Shown here in pieces: positions 24,921 to 34,268 of a DNA stretch of 37,833 nucleotides. The number at the start of each line of letters is the position of its first letter. The stretch's first letter is position 1. Where the stretch lies: assembly GCF_008868175.1 (NCBI RefSeq), contig NZ_WBKT01000047.1:1-37833 (forward strand), given 5' to 3'. The notes under the pieces were generated by a model. It did no database searches, was not told the DNA's origin, and saw only the letters and a program-made list of their open reading frames with translations. This stretch comes from Micromonospora sp. AMSO31t. GTDB lineage: Bacteria > Actinomycetota > Actinomycetes > Mycobacteriales > Micromonosporaceae. The position numbers and the translations under genes were made by a program.

Positions 24921-26030
24921 TCAGGCCGCGTCGAGCGCGGCCGTCACGTCGGCCACCAGGTCGGCGGCGTCCTCGATGCCGCAGGAGAGCCGGACGAAGC
25001 CGGGCGCGGTGTCGTCCCCCCACTGGGCCCGCCGGTCGGCCGTGGTGTGCAGCCCGCCGAACGAGGTGGCGGCGGACACCAGGCGGGACGCGTCGAGGAA
25101 ACGGGCCACCCGGTCGGCGTCACCCAGGTCGAAGGAGAGCACACCGGGCATCCGTCGCATCTGGACCGAGGCCACCGGGTACGCCGGGTCGGCCGGCAGC
25201 CCGGGCCAGCGCAGGCCGGTCACGTCCCCGCGGCCGGCGAGCAGCCCGGCCAGCGCCTCGGCGTTGGCGGTCTGCCGAGCCAGCCGCAGGTCCACGGTCG
25301 CCAGCGAGCGGTGCGCCAGCCAGCAGTCGAACGCCCCGGGCACCCCGCCGGTGGTGGTCCGCCAGGCGGTCACCGCGTCGAGCAGCTCGGCGGAACGGGT
25401 CGCCACGTAGCCGAGCAGCAGGTCGGAGTGGCCGGTGAGGGCCTTGGTGCCGGACGCGACCACCACGTCGGCGCCCAGCTCCAGCGGGCGCTGGCCGAGC
25501 GGAGTGGCGGTGGTGTTGTCGACCGCGACGAGGGCCCCGGCGGCGTGTGCCGCGGCGGCGAGCGCCGGCACGTCGGCCACGTCCAGGCCGGGGTTCGCCG
25601 GGGTCTCCAGCAGCACCAGACGGACACCCTCGAACGACGGGTACGGCCCGGCGGTCGGCACGAAGGCGACGCGTACCCCGATGCCCTCCAGGGTGGCGGT
25701 GGCGAAGGCGCGCACCGGGAAGTAGCCGTCCGCGGGGAGCAGCACGGCGTCCCCGGGGCGCAGCAGCGCCAGCAGCAGGCCGGTGATGGCCGCCTGGCCG
25801 CTCGCGAAGACCCGGCAGTCGCCGCCCTCCAGCTCGCCGACGGCCGCCTCCAGCAGCCGCCGGGTGGGGTTGTCCGGCCGCCCGTAACCGTTGGGGGTCG
25901 CCTCCGGCCCCCGCCACGGGTCCAGGTGGTACGGCGCGGCGAACACCGGCCCCGGCAGGAACGGCTGGCCCGGTTCCGGCGCGGGCAGCCCGGCGTGCAC
26001 GCTGCGCGTGCCGTCACCCCACTCGGTCAT
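24921..26030 (-). CDS. PLP-dependent Cys/Met metabolism enzyme (cystathionine gamma-lyase-like)
   Basis: A 369-residue fold-type I PLP enzyme of the Cys/Met metabolism family. The PLP lysine is K196 in the VVASGTKALTGHSD motif, and the Asp of AVDNTTATPL (D171) holds the pyridine nitrogen. YGRPDNPT (49-56) matches the family tetramer motif. It probably cleaves or forms C-S bonds of cystathionine or related amino acids. The exact reaction (gamma-lyase, gamma-synthase or methionine lyase) cannot be fixed from the sequence. It follows gpsA by 7 nt, in a plsC-gpsA-lyase operon. The ATG lies in the short gap to gpsA. Confidence 0.9.
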   Translation of the reverse strand: MTEWGDGTRSVHAGLPAPEPGQPFLPGPVFAAPYHLDPWRGPEATPNGYGRPDNPTRRLLEAAVGELEGGDCRVFASGQAAITGLLLALLRPGDAVLLPADGYFPVRAFATATLEGIGVRVAFVPTAGPYPSFEGVRLVLLETPANPGLDVADVPALAAAAHAAGALVAVDNTTATPLGQRPLELGADVVVASGTKALTGHSDLLLGYVATRSAELLDAVTAWRTTTGGVPGAFDCWLAHRSLATVDLRLARQTANAEALAGLLAGRGDVTGLRWPGLPADPAYPVASVQMRRMPGVLSFDLGDADRVARFLDASRLVSAATSFGGLHTTADRRAQWGDDTAPGFVRLSCGIEDAADLVADVTAALDAA

Positions 26031-26037
26031 GGCCGCC

Positions 26038-27054
26038 TCACTCGTACGACTCGGGCTTCGCGGTCCGGCTCATGAGGGCGTCCACGGCGAGCCGCGGGTC
26101 CATCCCCTCGTGGCAGATCCGCTCGATCTGCTCGGTGATCGGCATCTCCACCCCGTGCGCGCGGGCCAGGTCCCGGATGGCCAGGCAGCTCTTCACGCCC
26201 TCGGCGGTCTGCCGGGTGGCCGCCTGGGCCTGCTCCAGGGTCTCCCCCCGGCCCAGGTGCTCGCCGAAGGTGCGGTTGCGGGCCAGCGGCGACGAGCAGG
26301 AGGCGACCAGGTCACCCATGCCGGCCAGGCCGGCGAAGGTGATCGGGTCGGCGCCGAGCGCCACGCCCAGCCGGGCGGTCTCGGCCAGGCCGCGGGTCAT
26401 CAGCATGGCCCGGGTGTTGTCGCCGAAGCCCATGGCGGTGGCGATGCCGTACGACAGGGCGATCACGTTCTTCACGGCCCCGCCCAGCTCGCAGCCGATC
26501 ACGTCGTCGTTGGTGTACGGCCGGAAGTACGGCGTGCGGATCGACGACTGCACCAGGGCGGTCCGGCGGCTGTCGGTGCCGGCGACCACTGTCGCGGCCG
26601 GCTGCTCGGCGGCGATCTCCGGGGCCAGGTTCGGCCCGGAGACGACCACCACCCGGTCGGCCGGCACCCCGGCGGTCTCCATGATCACCTGGCTCATCCG
26701 CTTGGTGGTGCCCAGCTCGATGCCCTTCATGAGGGAGACGAGCGTGGCGTCCGGGTCCAGGTACGGGGTCCACTCGGCGAGGTTGCCGCGCAACGTCTGC
26801 GACGGCACGGAGAGCACCACCACCTCGGCGCCGGCGATCGCCTCCTCGGCGTCCCCGGTCGCGGTGACCCGGTCGGGCAGCCGCACGTCCGGCAGGTAGT
26901 CCGGATTGTGGCGCCCGGTCCGGATCGCCTCGGCCACCGAGGCGCGCCGGGCCAGGATGGTCACGTCCCGGCCGGCGTCGGCGAGGATCTTGGCGAAGGC
27001 GGTGCCCCACGAGCCCGCGCCCAGCACCGCGACGTGCCCGCTGCGCTCGCTCAC
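26038..27054 (-). CDS. gpsA: Glycerol-3-phosphate dehydrogenase [NAD(P)+]
   Basis: Reduces dihydroxyacetone phosphate to sn-glycerol-3-phosphate, the phospholipid backbone. It has 338 residues. The Rossmann motif [11 protein letters not shown] lies near residues 9-19; the catalytic lysine lies in [36 protein letters not shown] is also family-typical. The GTG start overlaps the plsC stop by 4 bp (GTGA), which couples precursor synthesis to the acyltransferase, a sensible pairing. The order gpsA near cofC, ddl and ppk matches mycobacteria. Confidence 0.97.
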   Translation of the reverse strand: MSERSGHVAVLGAGSWGTAFAKILADAGRDVTILARRASVAEAIRTGRHNPDYLPDVRLPDRVTATGDAEEAIAGAEVVVLSVPSQTLRGNLAEWTPYLDPDATLVSLMKGIELGTTKRMSQVIMETAGVPADRVVVVSGPNLAPEIAAEQPAATVVAGTDSRRTALVQSSIRTPYFRPYTNDDVIGCELGGAVKNVIALSYGIATAMGFGDNTRAMLMTRGLAETARLGVALGADPITFAGLAGMGDLVASCSSPLARNRTFGEHLGRGETLEQAQAATRQTAEGVKSCLAIRDLARAHGVEMPITEQIERICHEGMDPRLAVDALMSRTAKPESYE

Positions 27055-27776
27055 TCGGTCACCTCGGGCGTGCGCGTCCGGGCCGGCCGCTCCCACAGCG
27101 GCGGTGGTGTCCCGCCACGGATCTCGGCGACCAGGTCCCGGATCCGCAGCATGATCGTGTCCGTCATCTCCTCCAGGATCGCCCGGGTCGGCGTGGCGCC
27201 CTCCCACCGGCTCAGGTCGACCGGCGGCCCGGCGACCACCGTCACCGGCGTACGCGGCCGCAGCCCGACGCGGGCCGTCCGCGGATCGAACATCTTCTCC
27301 GGGCCGACCATGGCGATCGGGATCACCGGCGCGCCTGTGGCCAGCGCCAGCCGGGCCGCACCGGTCTTGCCCTTCATCGGCCACAGGTCCGGTTCGCGGG
27401 TGGTGGTCCCCTCCGGGTAGATCACCACGGCGCCGCCCTGGTGCACCGCGGCGACCAGCTTGTCCAGCGACCGGGCCGCCTCGACGCTGCCGCGCTCCAC
27501 CGGGATCTGCCGGCACCGGTGCAGGATCCAGCCGATCACCGGCACCCGGAACACGCTGGCCTTGCCGAGGAACTGCGGCCAGCGCCCGGCGTCGTGGATG
27601 AAGTGCGCGGACACCAGCGGGTCCGCGTGCGAGATGTGGTTGGGCACGATGATGATGCCGCCCTCGCTGGGCAGGTGCTCCATGCCCCGCCAGGTGCGAC
27701 GCGTCCACACGGTCAACACCGGCTTCACCAGCACCACGGCGAACCGTGGCCAGAATCCCAGCCTCCGCGGTGCCAC
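27051..27776 (-). CDS. 1-acyl-sn-glycerol-3-phosphate acyltransferase-like
   Basis: A 241-residue PlsC-family acyltransferase that would acylate lysophosphatidic acid. The catalytic motif is NHISHAD (NHxxxxD) near residues 46-52, the second motif is [10 protein letters not shown] and the third is VIPIAMVG. An N-terminal hydrophobic stretch (about 7-23) suggests membrane association. GGAGG lies 6 nt before the GTG. It begins the plsC-gpsA-lyase operon and is divergent from cofC. The assignment is firm at family level; the acceptor is inferred. Confidence 0.92.
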   Translation of the reverse strand: MAPRRLGFWPRFAVVLVKPVLTVWTRRTWRGMEHLPSEGGIIIVPNHISHADPLVSAHFIHDAGRWPQFLGKASVFRVPVIGWILHRCRQIPVERGSVEAARSLDKLVAAVHQGGAVVIYPEGTTTREPDLWPMKGKTGAARLALATGAPVIPIAMVGPEKMFDPRTARVGLRPRTPVTVVAGPPVDLSRWEGATPTRAILEEMTDTIMLRIRDLVAEIRGGTPPPLWERPARTRTPEVTE

Positions 27777-27852
27777 CCTGCCTCCTCGTTCCGCCCCACG
27801 CGCGCACGCCCCGGGACGAAATCATGCCTGCTCGCTCCCGGTCCGGCCAGTG

Positions 27853-27858
27853 AGGGTA
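27853..27858 (-). promoter_or_regulatory. Candidate -10 of the plsC-gpsA operon
   Basis: TACCCT on the minus strand, about 77 nt before the GTG; back-to-back with the cofC -10 at 27874-27879. Confidence 0.3.
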
Positions 27859-27873
27859 CCGCCGCCCGGCTGG

Positions 27874-27879
27874 CAGGAT
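27874..27879 (+). promoter_or_regulatory. Leaderless -10 element, cofC
   Basis: CAGGAT, 6 nt before the GTG start of cofC; no Shine-Dalgarno lies between. Confidence 0.45.
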
Positions 27880-27885
27880 TGTCAC

Positions 27886-28728
27886 GTGCTTGAGCCGACC
27901 TGGACCGTCGTGGTGCCGGTGAAGCGCCTCGGAGTGGCGAAGAGCCGCCTGCGGGGCGCGCTGCCCGGCGTACCCCATGAGGAGCTGGCGCTGGCCCTGG
28001 CGGCCGACACGGTCCGCGCGGTGGGGGCCTGCCCGGCGGTGGCCGGGGTGCTGGTGGTGACCGACGACCCCCGGGTGGCGGCGGAGGCGACGGCGGCCGG
28101 CGCGACGGTCGTCCCGGACCCGGCGGCCGGGCTGAACGCGGCCTTCCGGCAGGGCGCGGCGGCGGCCGGCCCGCGCGCCGCGGTGGCCGGACTCACCGCC
28201 GACCTGCCGGCGCTGCGCCCGGCCGACCTGGCCGAGGCGCTGCGGGCCGCCCCCACCGGCGGGGTACGCGGGTTCGTGGCCGACGCCCTGGGCAGCGGCA
28301 CCGTGCTGCTCGCCGCGCCGCCCGGGGTGCCCCTGGCGCCCCGCTTCGGCCCCGGCTCGGCGGCGGCGCACGCGGCGAGCGGGGCGCTGCCGCTGGCCGG
28401 CGGCTGGCCCACGCTGCGCCGCGACGTGGACACCCCGGCCGACCTGACCGCCGCCGCCCGGCTCGGCGCCGGCCCGCGCACCGCCGCGCTGCTGGCCCGG
28501 GCCGGCCGGGACGTCGGGTACGGTGCTGGCATGCAGGGCACGGTGGCCACCTACGACGCGTCGACCCGCAGCGGCGTGCTGCTCCTCGACGACGGCACCG
28601 AGCTGGCCTTCCCGGCCCGCGCCTTCGACGCCTCCGGGCTGCGGCTGCTCCGGCTCGGGCAGCGGGTCCGCATCGAGCGGGACGCCGCCGGCGAGGTCGT
28701 CCGGGTGACGTTGCCGACGATGGCGTGA
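27886..28728 (+). CDS. cofC: CofC/FbiD guanylyltransferase fused to a cold-shock-like domain
   Basis: A coenzyme F420 enzyme that guanylylates 2-phospho-L-lactate or, in mycobacterial FbiD, phosphoenolpyruvate. Residues 1-about 205 are the CofC domain: [18 protein letters not shown] at the start, [37 protein letters not shown] and [10 protein letters not shown]. The frame then runs without a stop into about 65 residues (from M216, [20 protein letters not shown]) that resemble a small OB/cold-shock fold but lack the usual RNP motifs. The total is 280 residues, against a usual CofC of about 210. The C-terminal part could also be made separately from the ATG at 28531. The GTG at 27886 has a -10-like CAGGAT 6 nt upstream. 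Location between gpsA and ppk matches mycobacteria. Confidence 0.88.
   Translation: MLEPTWTVVVPVKRLGVAKSRLRGALPGVPHEELALALAADTVRAVGACPAVAGVLVVTDDPRVAAEATAAGATVVPDPAAGLNAAFRQGAAAAGPRAAVAGLTADLPALRPADLAEALRAAPTGGVRGFVADALGSGTVLLAAPPGVPLAPRFGPGSAAAHAASGALPLAGGWPTLRRDVDTPADLTAAARLGAGPRTAALLARAGRDVGYGAGMQGTVATYDASTRSGVLLLDDGTELAFPARAFDASGLRLLRLGQRVRIERDAAGEVVRVTLPTMA
28519..28524 (+). promoter_or_regulatory. Possible internal leaderless promoter in cofC
   Basis: TACGGT exactly 6 nt before the internal ATG at 28531 that begins the cold-shock-like domain; the same hexamer and spacing precede mutT1. Confidence 0.35.
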
Positions 28729-28742
28729 CCAACCTGCCCGGA

Positions 28743-28764
28743 GTTCATTTTCCGTTCACCCTTG
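28743..28764 (+). promoter_or_regulatory. Candidate PhoP (PHO) box upstream of ppk
   Basis: Two adjacent 11-nt direct repeats, GTTCATTTTCC and GTTCACCCTTG, both with the GTTCAYYY core of Streptomyces PhoP boxes. It lies 19-40 nt before the ppk GTG, over the expected -35 zone, and suggests control by phosphate starvation. Confidence 0.6.
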
Positions 28765-28770
28765 TCGGGG

Positions 28771-28776
28771 AATCAT
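28771..28776 (+). promoter_or_regulatory. Possible leaderless -10, ppk
   Basis: AATCAT (A2 and T6 of TANNNT), 6 nt before the GTG at 28783. Confidence 0.3.
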
Positions 28777-28782
28777 GAGGTG

Positions 28783-31071
28783 GTGAGCACCCCTCGCGAG
28801 CACCCCGACGGTCCCCGTAACCTCGTCGATCCCGGCGCGCCCCGCAACGGCGCGTCGACCCGCGGCGCCGACGGCCGGTTCCGCCGCGTCCGCCCGCCCG
28901 AGGAGAGCGTCAGCCCCGAGCCCGCGGCAGCGGCCTCCGCCGGGCTGGAGGAGTCCCTCGACCCGGTCGAGGGGCCGGGCCCGCAGGTGGAGCCGCCGGC
29001 GGCCCAGCCGCTGCCGGAGGACCGGTTCTTCAACCGTGAGCTCTCCTGGCTCGACTTCAACACCCGGGTGCTGGCGCTGGCCGAGGACCCCCGCACGCCG
29101 CTGCTGGAGCGGGCCAAGTTCCTGGCCATCTTCGCCAGCAACCTGGACGAGTTCTACATGGTGCGGGTGGCCGGGCTGAAGCGGCGGCTCTCCGCCGGCC
29201 TGCCGGTGCGCGGCGGCGACCGGCTGCCGCTGCGGACCCAGCTGGAGCTGGTCGCCGAGAAGACCGCCGACCTGGTCTCCCGGCACGCCGCCTGCTTCGT
29301 CGACGACGTGCTGCCGAAGCTGGCCGCCGAGGACATCCGCATCCTGCGCTGGAGCGACCTCGACGACGCCGAGCGGGAACGGCTGCGCACCTGGTTCCGC
29401 GAGCACATCTTCCCGGTGCTCACCCCGCTCGCGGTGGACCCGGCACACCCGTTCCCCTACATCTCCGGCCGTTCGCTGAACCTGGCCGTCTCGGTGCGCG
29501 ACCCGGACGGCGGCTCCGAGCTGTTCGCCCGGGTCAAGGTGCCCAACAACGTGCCCCGGTTCGTCCGGGTGGCCCGCGACCAGCCGGGGGTGCGCTTCCT
29601 GCCGGTCGAGGACCTCATCTCGGTGCACCTCGGGCAGCTCTTCTCCGGCATGCAGGTGGTCGAGTGCCACCTGTTCCGGGTGACCCGCAACGCCGAGGTC
29701 GAGGTGGACGAGGACCGCGACGAGGACCTGCTCCAGGCCCTGGAACGGGAGTTGGCCCGGCGCCGGTTCGGCCCGCCGGTCCGGCTGGAGGTGGCCGCCT
29801 CCATCTCCGACCACATGCTGGAGCTGCTCGTCCGCGAGCTGGACATGGACAGCCAGGACGTGCTCCGCGTCCGCGGCCTGCTCGACCTCTCCGCGCTGTG
29901 GCAGGTCTACGGCGAGGCCGACCGCCCGGACCTCAAGGACCCGCCGTTCGTGCCGGCCACCCACCCCCGGCTCGCCGAGGGCGAGGTGCCGCGCAGCGTC
30001 TTCGCCACCCTGCGCGACGGGGACGTGCTGGTGCACCACCCGTACCACTCGTTCGCGACAAGCGTGCAGCGCTTCGTCGAGCAGGCCGCCGCCGACCCGA
30101 ACGTGCTGGCCATCAAGCAGACCCTCTACCGCACCAGCGGCGACTCCCCCATCGTCGACGCGCTGGTCGACGCGGCCGCCGCCGGCAAGCAGGTGGTGGT
30201 GCTCGTCGAGCTGAAGGCGCGCTTCGACGAGGTGGCCAACATCGGTTGGGCGCGCACCCTGGAGCGGGCCGGCTGCCACGTGGTCTACGGCCTGGTCGGC
30301 CTGAAGACCCACTGCAAGACCGCCCTGGTCGTCCGCCAGGAGGGCAACCAGATCCGCCGCTACTGCCACATCGGCACCGGCAACTACCACCCGAAGACCG
30401 CCCGGCTCTACGAGGACTTCGGCATGCTCACCGCCGACCCGGAGATCGGCGCCGACCTCACCGACCTGTTCAACGTGCTCACCGGCTACAGCCGGCAGAC
30501 CGCGTACCGGCGGCTGCTGGTGGCCCCGCAGGGCATCCGCAGCGGCCTCGTCGAGCGGATCGAGCGGGAGATCGAGCACGTCCGGCTGGGCATGCCGGGG
30601 CTGGTGCAGTTCAAGGTGAACGCGCTGGTCGACGAGGAGATCACCGACGCGCTCTACCGGGCGTCCCGGGCCGGCGTGCACGTGGACCTGCTGATCCGGG
30701 GCATGTGCACGCTGCGGCCCGGCGTGCCCGGGCTGTCGGAGAACATCCGGGTCCGCTCGATCCTCGGCCGGTTCCTGGAACACTCGCGGATCTTCCGGTT
30801 CGGCAACAACGGCGACGCGGAGTTCTGGATGGGCTCGGCCGACCTCATGCACCGCAACCTGGACCGCCGGGTCGAGGCGCTCGTGCAGGTGAGCGACCCG
30901 GTGGCCCGCGCCGAGCTGGACCACGTGCTGACCGCCGCGTTCAGCCCGGAGGTGGACGCCTTCGAACTGGCCCCGGACGGCACCTGGCAGCGGCGTACCG
31001 GCGGCGACGACACGCCGCTGACCCATCTGCAGGACCTGCTCCTGCACCGGGTCGGCGGTAGGGCGGGCTGA
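28783..31071 (+). CDS. ppk: Polyphosphate kinase 1
   Basis: Makes inorganic polyphosphate from ATP at the membrane. It has 762 residues. A disordered N-terminal extension (about 1-80) is followed by the PPK N domain ([21 protein letters not shown]), the middle domain ([14 protein letters not shown]), and two PLD-like C domains. The catalytic histidine lies in [20 protein letters not shown], and the second C-domain motif is [17 protein letters not shown]. Adjacent GTGs at 28780 and 28783 are possible starts; I chose the second. A TTG at 28762 falls inside the PHO box and is unlikely. mutT1 follows, 40 bp downstream, from its own promoter. Confidence 0.97.
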   Translation: MSTPREHPDGPRNLVDPGAPRNGASTRGADGRFRRVRPPEESVSPEPAAAASAGLEESLDPVEGPGPQVEPPAAQPLPEDRFFNRELSWLDFNTRVLALAEDPRTPLLERAKFLAIFASNLDEFYMVRVAGLKRRLSAGLPVRGGDRLPLRTQLELVAEKTADLVSRHAACFVDDVLPKLAAEDIRILRWSDLDDAERERLRTWFREHIFPVLTPLAVDPAHPFPYISGRSLNLAVSVRDPDGGSELFARVKVPNNVPRFVRVARDQPGVRFLPVEDLISVHLGQLFSGMQVVECHLFRVTRNAEVEVDEDRDEDLLQALERELARRRFGPPVRLEVAASISDHMLELLVRELDMDSQDVLRVRGLLDLSALWQVYGEADRPDLKDPPFVPATHPRLAEGEVPRSVFATLRDGDVLVHHPYHSFATSVQRFVEQAAADPNVLAIKQTLYRTSGDSPIVDALVDAAAAGKQVVVLVELKARFDEVANIGWARTLERAGCHVVYGLVGLKTHCKTALVVRQEGNQIRRYCHIGTGNYHPKTARLYEDFGMLTADPEIGADLTDLFNVLTGYSRQTAYRRLLVAPQGIRSGLVERIEREIEHVRLGMPGLVQFKVNALVDEEITDALYRASRAGVHVDLLIRGMCTLRPGVPGLSENIRVRSILGRFLEHSRIFRFGNNGDAEFWMGSADLMHRNLDRRVEALVQVSDPVARAELDHVLTAAFSPEVDAFELAPDGTWQRRTGGDDTPLTHLQDLLLHRVGGRAG

Positions 31072-31099
31072 CCGGACCACGACCCGCTCGGAGCGGGCA

Positions 31100-31105
31100 T
31101 ACGGT
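31100..31105 (+). promoter_or_regulatory. Leaderless -10 element, mutT1
   Basis: TACGGT, exactly 6 nt before the ATG; no Shine-Dalgarno. Confidence 0.5.
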
Positions 31106-31111
31106 GAGCGG

Positions 31112-31993
31112 ATGACGGACGACGAGCCGGTGCGGATCCGGGCGGCGGGCGGGGTCGTCTGGCGCCCGGCCACCGGCGGCGTCGAGATCTGCCTGGTGCA
31201 CCGCCCCCGGTACGGCGACTGGTCGCTGCCCAAGGGCAAGCTGGACGCCGGCGAACACCCGCTGCGGGCCGCCGTCCGCGAGGTCGCCGAGGAGACCGAC
31301 GTCCGGGCCGTGCCTCAGGTACGCCTCCCCACCGTCCACTACCGCAGCGAGGGCCGGCCGAAGACCGTCGACTACTGGTCGATGCGGGCCGCCGCGCAGG
31401 GCGGCTTCCAGCCGGACACCGAGGTCGACGAGGTGGCCTGGTTCCCCACCGACGAGGCGGCCCGCCGGGTCAGCTACCCGCACGACGCCGAGGTGATCGC
31501 CGCGTTCGCGGCGCTGCCGCCCGTCACCGCCACCGTGCTGCTCGTCCGGCACGCGCACGCCGGCAAGCGGGGCACCTGGACGGGCCCGGACACCGGCCGG
31601 GAGCTGGACGCCGAGGGCTGGGCCCAGGCGCAGGCGCTCGCGCCGCTGGTCGCCCTGGTCCGCCCGGCCCGCCTGGTCTCCGCCTCGGCTCGGCGCTGCG
31701 TGCAGACCCTCGCCCCGGCGGCCGCCCTGCTGGACCTGCCCGTCGAGGTGGTCGGCGACCTGGACGAGCCGCGCCCCGGCCAGCAGCCGGACGAGTGCGC
31801 CCTGGCCGCCGCCGCCCGGCTCACCGCGCTGGCCCTCGACGGGGAACCGGTCGCGGTGTGCAGCCAGGGCAAGGTGATCCCGGGCGCGCTGGAACGGCTG
31901 ACCGGCCGCTCCGACGACTACACCACCCCGAAGGGCGGCGGCTGGCTGCTCGCCTTCACCGGCGACCGCCTGCTCGCGGCCGACCGCCTGTAA
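31112..31993 (+). CDS. mutT1: MutT1-type Nudix / histidine phosphatase protein
   Basis: A 293-residue two-domain protein. The Nudix domain (about 1-135) has the box GKLDAGEHPLRAAVREVAEE. The histidine-phosphatase domain (about 138-293) has the RHG-like motif LLVRHAHAGKRG. Mycobacterial MutT1 has the same architecture and next-to-ppk location, and hydrolyses 8-oxo-dGTP, 8-oxo-GTP and diadenosine polyphosphates, cleansing the nucleotide pool. It works with MutM, also in this window, against oxidised guanine. The ATG is supported by the leaderless promoter. Confidence 0.94.
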   Translation: MTDDEPVRIRAAGGVVWRPATGGVEICLVHRPRYGDWSLPKGKLDAGEHPLRAAVREVAEETDVRAVPQVRLPTVHYRSEGRPKTVDYWSMRAAAQGGFQPDTEVDEVAWFPTDEAARRVSYPHDAEVIAAFAALPPVTATVLLVRHAHAGKRGTWTGPDTGRELDAEGWAQAQALAPLVALVRPARLVSASARRCVQTLAPAAALLDLPVEVVGDLDEPRPGQQPDECALAAAARLTALALDGEPVAVCSQGKVIPGALERLTGRSDDYTTPKGGGWLLAFTGDRLLAADRL

Positions 31994-32038
31994 GGAGGGG
32001 CCCCCTGCTAACGCCTCCGGCAGAGCAGGGGCCCCCTT
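31994..32038. repeat. Hairpin repeat / terminator, probable dispersed element
   Basis: An imperfect palindrome starting 1 nt after the mutT1 stop. The stem has 8 bp, one C-C mismatch, then 6-7 bp; the core is GGGGCCCCC and the loop is 14 nt. It lies between convergent mutT1 and the endonuclease-family gene, so it can terminate both. From memory, hairpins with GGGGCCCC cores recur widely between Micromonospora genes, so it may be a dispersed repeat. Confidence 0.65.
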
Positions 32039-32113
32039 CAAACACCACCCCATGTGTGCAGGGCGAGTGTCACCGCGACCGGAGGGCGCCTCGGCCGGAC
32101 CGGCCGGGAGGGT

Positions 32114-34135
32114 TTACGGCAGGGTGAGGGTCACCGTGACCGGGAGGTGGTCGCTGGCGGTGCCGCGTGGGGCGGTCACCTCGGACGGGGCCAGTCCCGG
32201 TGTGACGAAGACGTGGTCGATCTGGGTGCGCGGGTCGTCGGCCGGGCTGGTCCGCAGCGGGCGGGCGGCGGCCAGCGCGTCGACCAGCCCGGCGCGGGTG
32301 AACTCGGCGAACGCGGCGTCGCCGGGCTCGGTGTTCAGGTCGCCGCCGAGCACCAGCGGGCGGCCGGCCGCGTACCGGGTGGCGAAGGCGGCCACCTCGC
32401 CGGCCTGGGCCACCGGGCCCTCCCCCGGCGGCGGTTGCAGGTGCGTGGCGACCACGGCGAGTTCCCGGCCGCCGAGGTCGAGCGTGACGCCGAGCGCCTG
32501 TGCCCCGGTCGGGGCCCCATGCGCCGCGAGGGGCCGGGTCCGGCCGGCCCGCACCGGGAAACGGCTCAGCACGGCGTCGCCCCACACCGGGTCGGCGGCG
32601 GGCGCGAAGACGTACGGCATCCGCAGCCGCCCGGCCAGCAGGGCGAGGGTGTCGTGTCCGCCGTTGAGCAGCCACCCGCGGTCCACCTCGCTGAGCAGCA
32701 CGACATCGGGCCGGCTGCCCTCCACCGCCCGGGTCAGCGCGTCCAGGTCGAGCCGCCCGTCCAGCCCGAACCCCATCCGGATGTTGTACGCCACCACCCG
32801 TACCGCCGCCGGTGGCGTCGCGGGCGGGTTCGGCGCCGGAGTGGGGCGGTGGATCCCGCCGCCCACGGCGGTCAGCAGCATCGCCCCGAGGACCGTCCAC
32901 ACCGGCACCGGCCGGCGGAGCGGGGATGCGGCGAACGGCGGGGCGACCACGGCCGCCGCGGCGACGCCCAGCGCCGCCAGCACCGGCACCCACCCGTTCG
33001 GGTATCCGAGGTCGTAGGCGGCGTAGTAGGCCACCGCGCCCACCGCGAACCCCAGCATCCCGCCGACGACGGCGAACCCGCGCCTGCCGGACACCCGACG
33101 GGCCGGCGCGTTGCCGTCTTCGGGGACGCCGTCGACGAGGGCGAGGCAGCCACCGAGACCGGCGGCGGTGAGCAGGACCGCCGGTGCCAGCCAGCCCGCC
33201 CGGTCGGTGGCGAACAGTCCGGCGCCGACGACCAGCGCCGCCGGCCAGAGCAGCCGGGCCACCGGCCGGGGCGGCCGGAGCAGCACCGCCAGCAGGAAGA
33301 GGCCGATCGCCACCTCGGGCACCGCCGCGAGGTGTGCCGGGGGCAGCCCCAGACCGGGCAGGTCCGCCGACCCGTGCCAGTACGAGGCGGCCGAGTCCCA
33401 CACCGCCGGTGCGAGCGCCAGCTGGCCGGCCAGCAGCAGCACCGGGCCCACCAGCAGCCAGGCGGCCGGGCCGGCTTCGCCGCGCGGCCCCGACGCGGAT
33501 AGGCCGCTACCGGACCGGACGGCGGGACGGACCGAGACGGCAGACCCGGCCGAGACGGCAGGATCAGGAGCTTCGGCGGAGCCACGTGACGGGGCCGTCG
33601 TCCGTGGTGAGCGGCGGAGCCAGGCCGGCGTGGAGGCCGCCTGGGCGGCCAGGAAGGCGCCGACGAGCAGGACGCTCACCGTCCAGCCGAGCATGCCGCC
33701 CCGCCAGACCAGGTCCTCGGTGCCGAGCAGGGCGTGCGCGACGGCGGCCCCGGCCAGGCCGAACGCCAGGCCCGGCACCGGCCGGGCGACCGTCGCGGCG
33801 GTCGCGCCGAGCCAGACCAGGCCGGCGAGCAGGCCGGCGCAGGCCAGCCAGAGCTGGAGCCGGCCGCCGGGCGCGGCGGTCAGGGCGAGCCGGGCGGCGG
33901 CCAGCACCCCGGCCGCGACCACGCCCACCGGGCGCGGACCGAGCCGGCGGACCAGGACGGGCGCGGCGAGGGCGAGGACGAACCAGCCGAGGGCGAAGGC
34001 GCCGAGGAGTTCGGCCGGCGTCTCGGCCGCCCGGCCGAAGATGGTGATGATCGACGGCAGCCACACCCGCAGCACGTCGAGCAGGACGACGACGCCCAGG
34101 GCGAGCGCGGTGGTGGGGAGGTGACGGTGGCGCAC
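32114..34135 (-). CDS. Membrane protein with endonuclease/exonuclease/phosphatase domain
   Basis: A 673-residue protein. The N-terminal part (about 1-420) is a polytopic membrane domain with roughly ten or more hydrophobic helices and a Ser/Ala/Arg-rich cytoplasmic or outer loop (about 165-225). The C-terminal 250 residues are an EEP (DNase I/sphingomyelinase-like) domain: VVAYNIRMGFG, LLSEVDRGW, VVATHLQPP, LGGDLNTEP, IDHVFVTPG and SDHLPVTVTL, with the metal and catalytic residues intact. The active site probably faces outside, so a phosphodiesterase acting on lipids or nucleic acids is possible; the substrate is unknown. The GTG start has GAGGGG 5 nt upstream. Confidence 0.9.
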   Translation of the reverse strand: MRHRHLPTTALALGVVVLLDVLRVWLPSIITIFGRAAETPAELLGAFALGWFVLALAAPVLVRRLGPRPVGVVAAGVLAAARLALTAAPGGRLQLWLACAGLLAGLVWLGATAATVARPVPGLAFGLAGAAVAHALLGTEDLVWRGGMLGWTVSVLLVGAFLAAQAASTPAWLRRSPRTTAPSRGSAEAPDPAVSAGSAVSVRPAVRSGSGLSASGPRGEAGPAAWLLVGPVLLLAGQLALAPAVWDSAASYWHGSADLPGLGLPPAHLAAVPEVAIGLFLLAVLLRPPRPVARLLWPAALVVGAGLFATDRAGWLAPAVLLTAAGLGGCLALVDGVPEDGNAPARRVSGRRGFAVVGGMLGFAVGAVAYYAAYDLGYPNGWVPVLAALGVAAAAVVAPPFAASPLRRPVPVWTVLGAMLLTAVGGGIHRPTPAPNPPATPPAAVRVVAYNIRMGFGLDGRLDLDALTRAVEGSRPDVVLLSEVDRGWLLNGGHDTLALLAGRLRMPYVFAPAADPVWGDAVLSRFPVRAGRTRPLAAHGAPTGAQALGVTLDLGGRELAVVATHLQPPPGEGPVAQAGEVAAFATRYAAGRPLVLGGDLNTEPGDAAFAEFTRAGLVDALAAARPLRTSPADDPRTQIDHVFVTPGLAPSEVTAPRGTASDHLPVTVTLTLP

Positions 34136-34179
34136 GGGCGCCCCTCTTCTCGTGACCGACGGGGGTTTTCGGCACGAGG

Positions 34180-34209
34180 ATTCTCCGGGCCCGCGGGACG
34201 GCGGGTCAA
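34180..34209 (-). promoter_or_regulatory. Promoter of the EEP membrane gene
   Basis: On the minus strand TTGACC (34204-34209), 18 bp, GAGAAT (34180-34185); the leader is about 38 nt. It is just downstream of the hupB terminator. Confidence 0.5.
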
Positions 34210-34224
34210 CGCGTACCCACGAGA

Positions 34225-34256
34225 AAGGGCGCCCACCGCGGACGGTGGGCGCCCTT
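34225..34256 (-). terminator. hupB terminator
   Basis: A perfect 14-bp stem (AAGGGCGCCCACCG and its complement) with a 4-nt loop, 12 nt after the hupB stop. Confidence 0.85.
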
Positions 34257-34268
34257 CGGGCCGTGCGG

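Noticed and set aside
28756..31239. A long open frame on the minus strand, opposite ppk
   Set aside because: The translation is low-complexity and rich in His, Gly, Val and Gln. It is the antisense shadow of a GC3-biased gene, and ppk on the other strand is clear.
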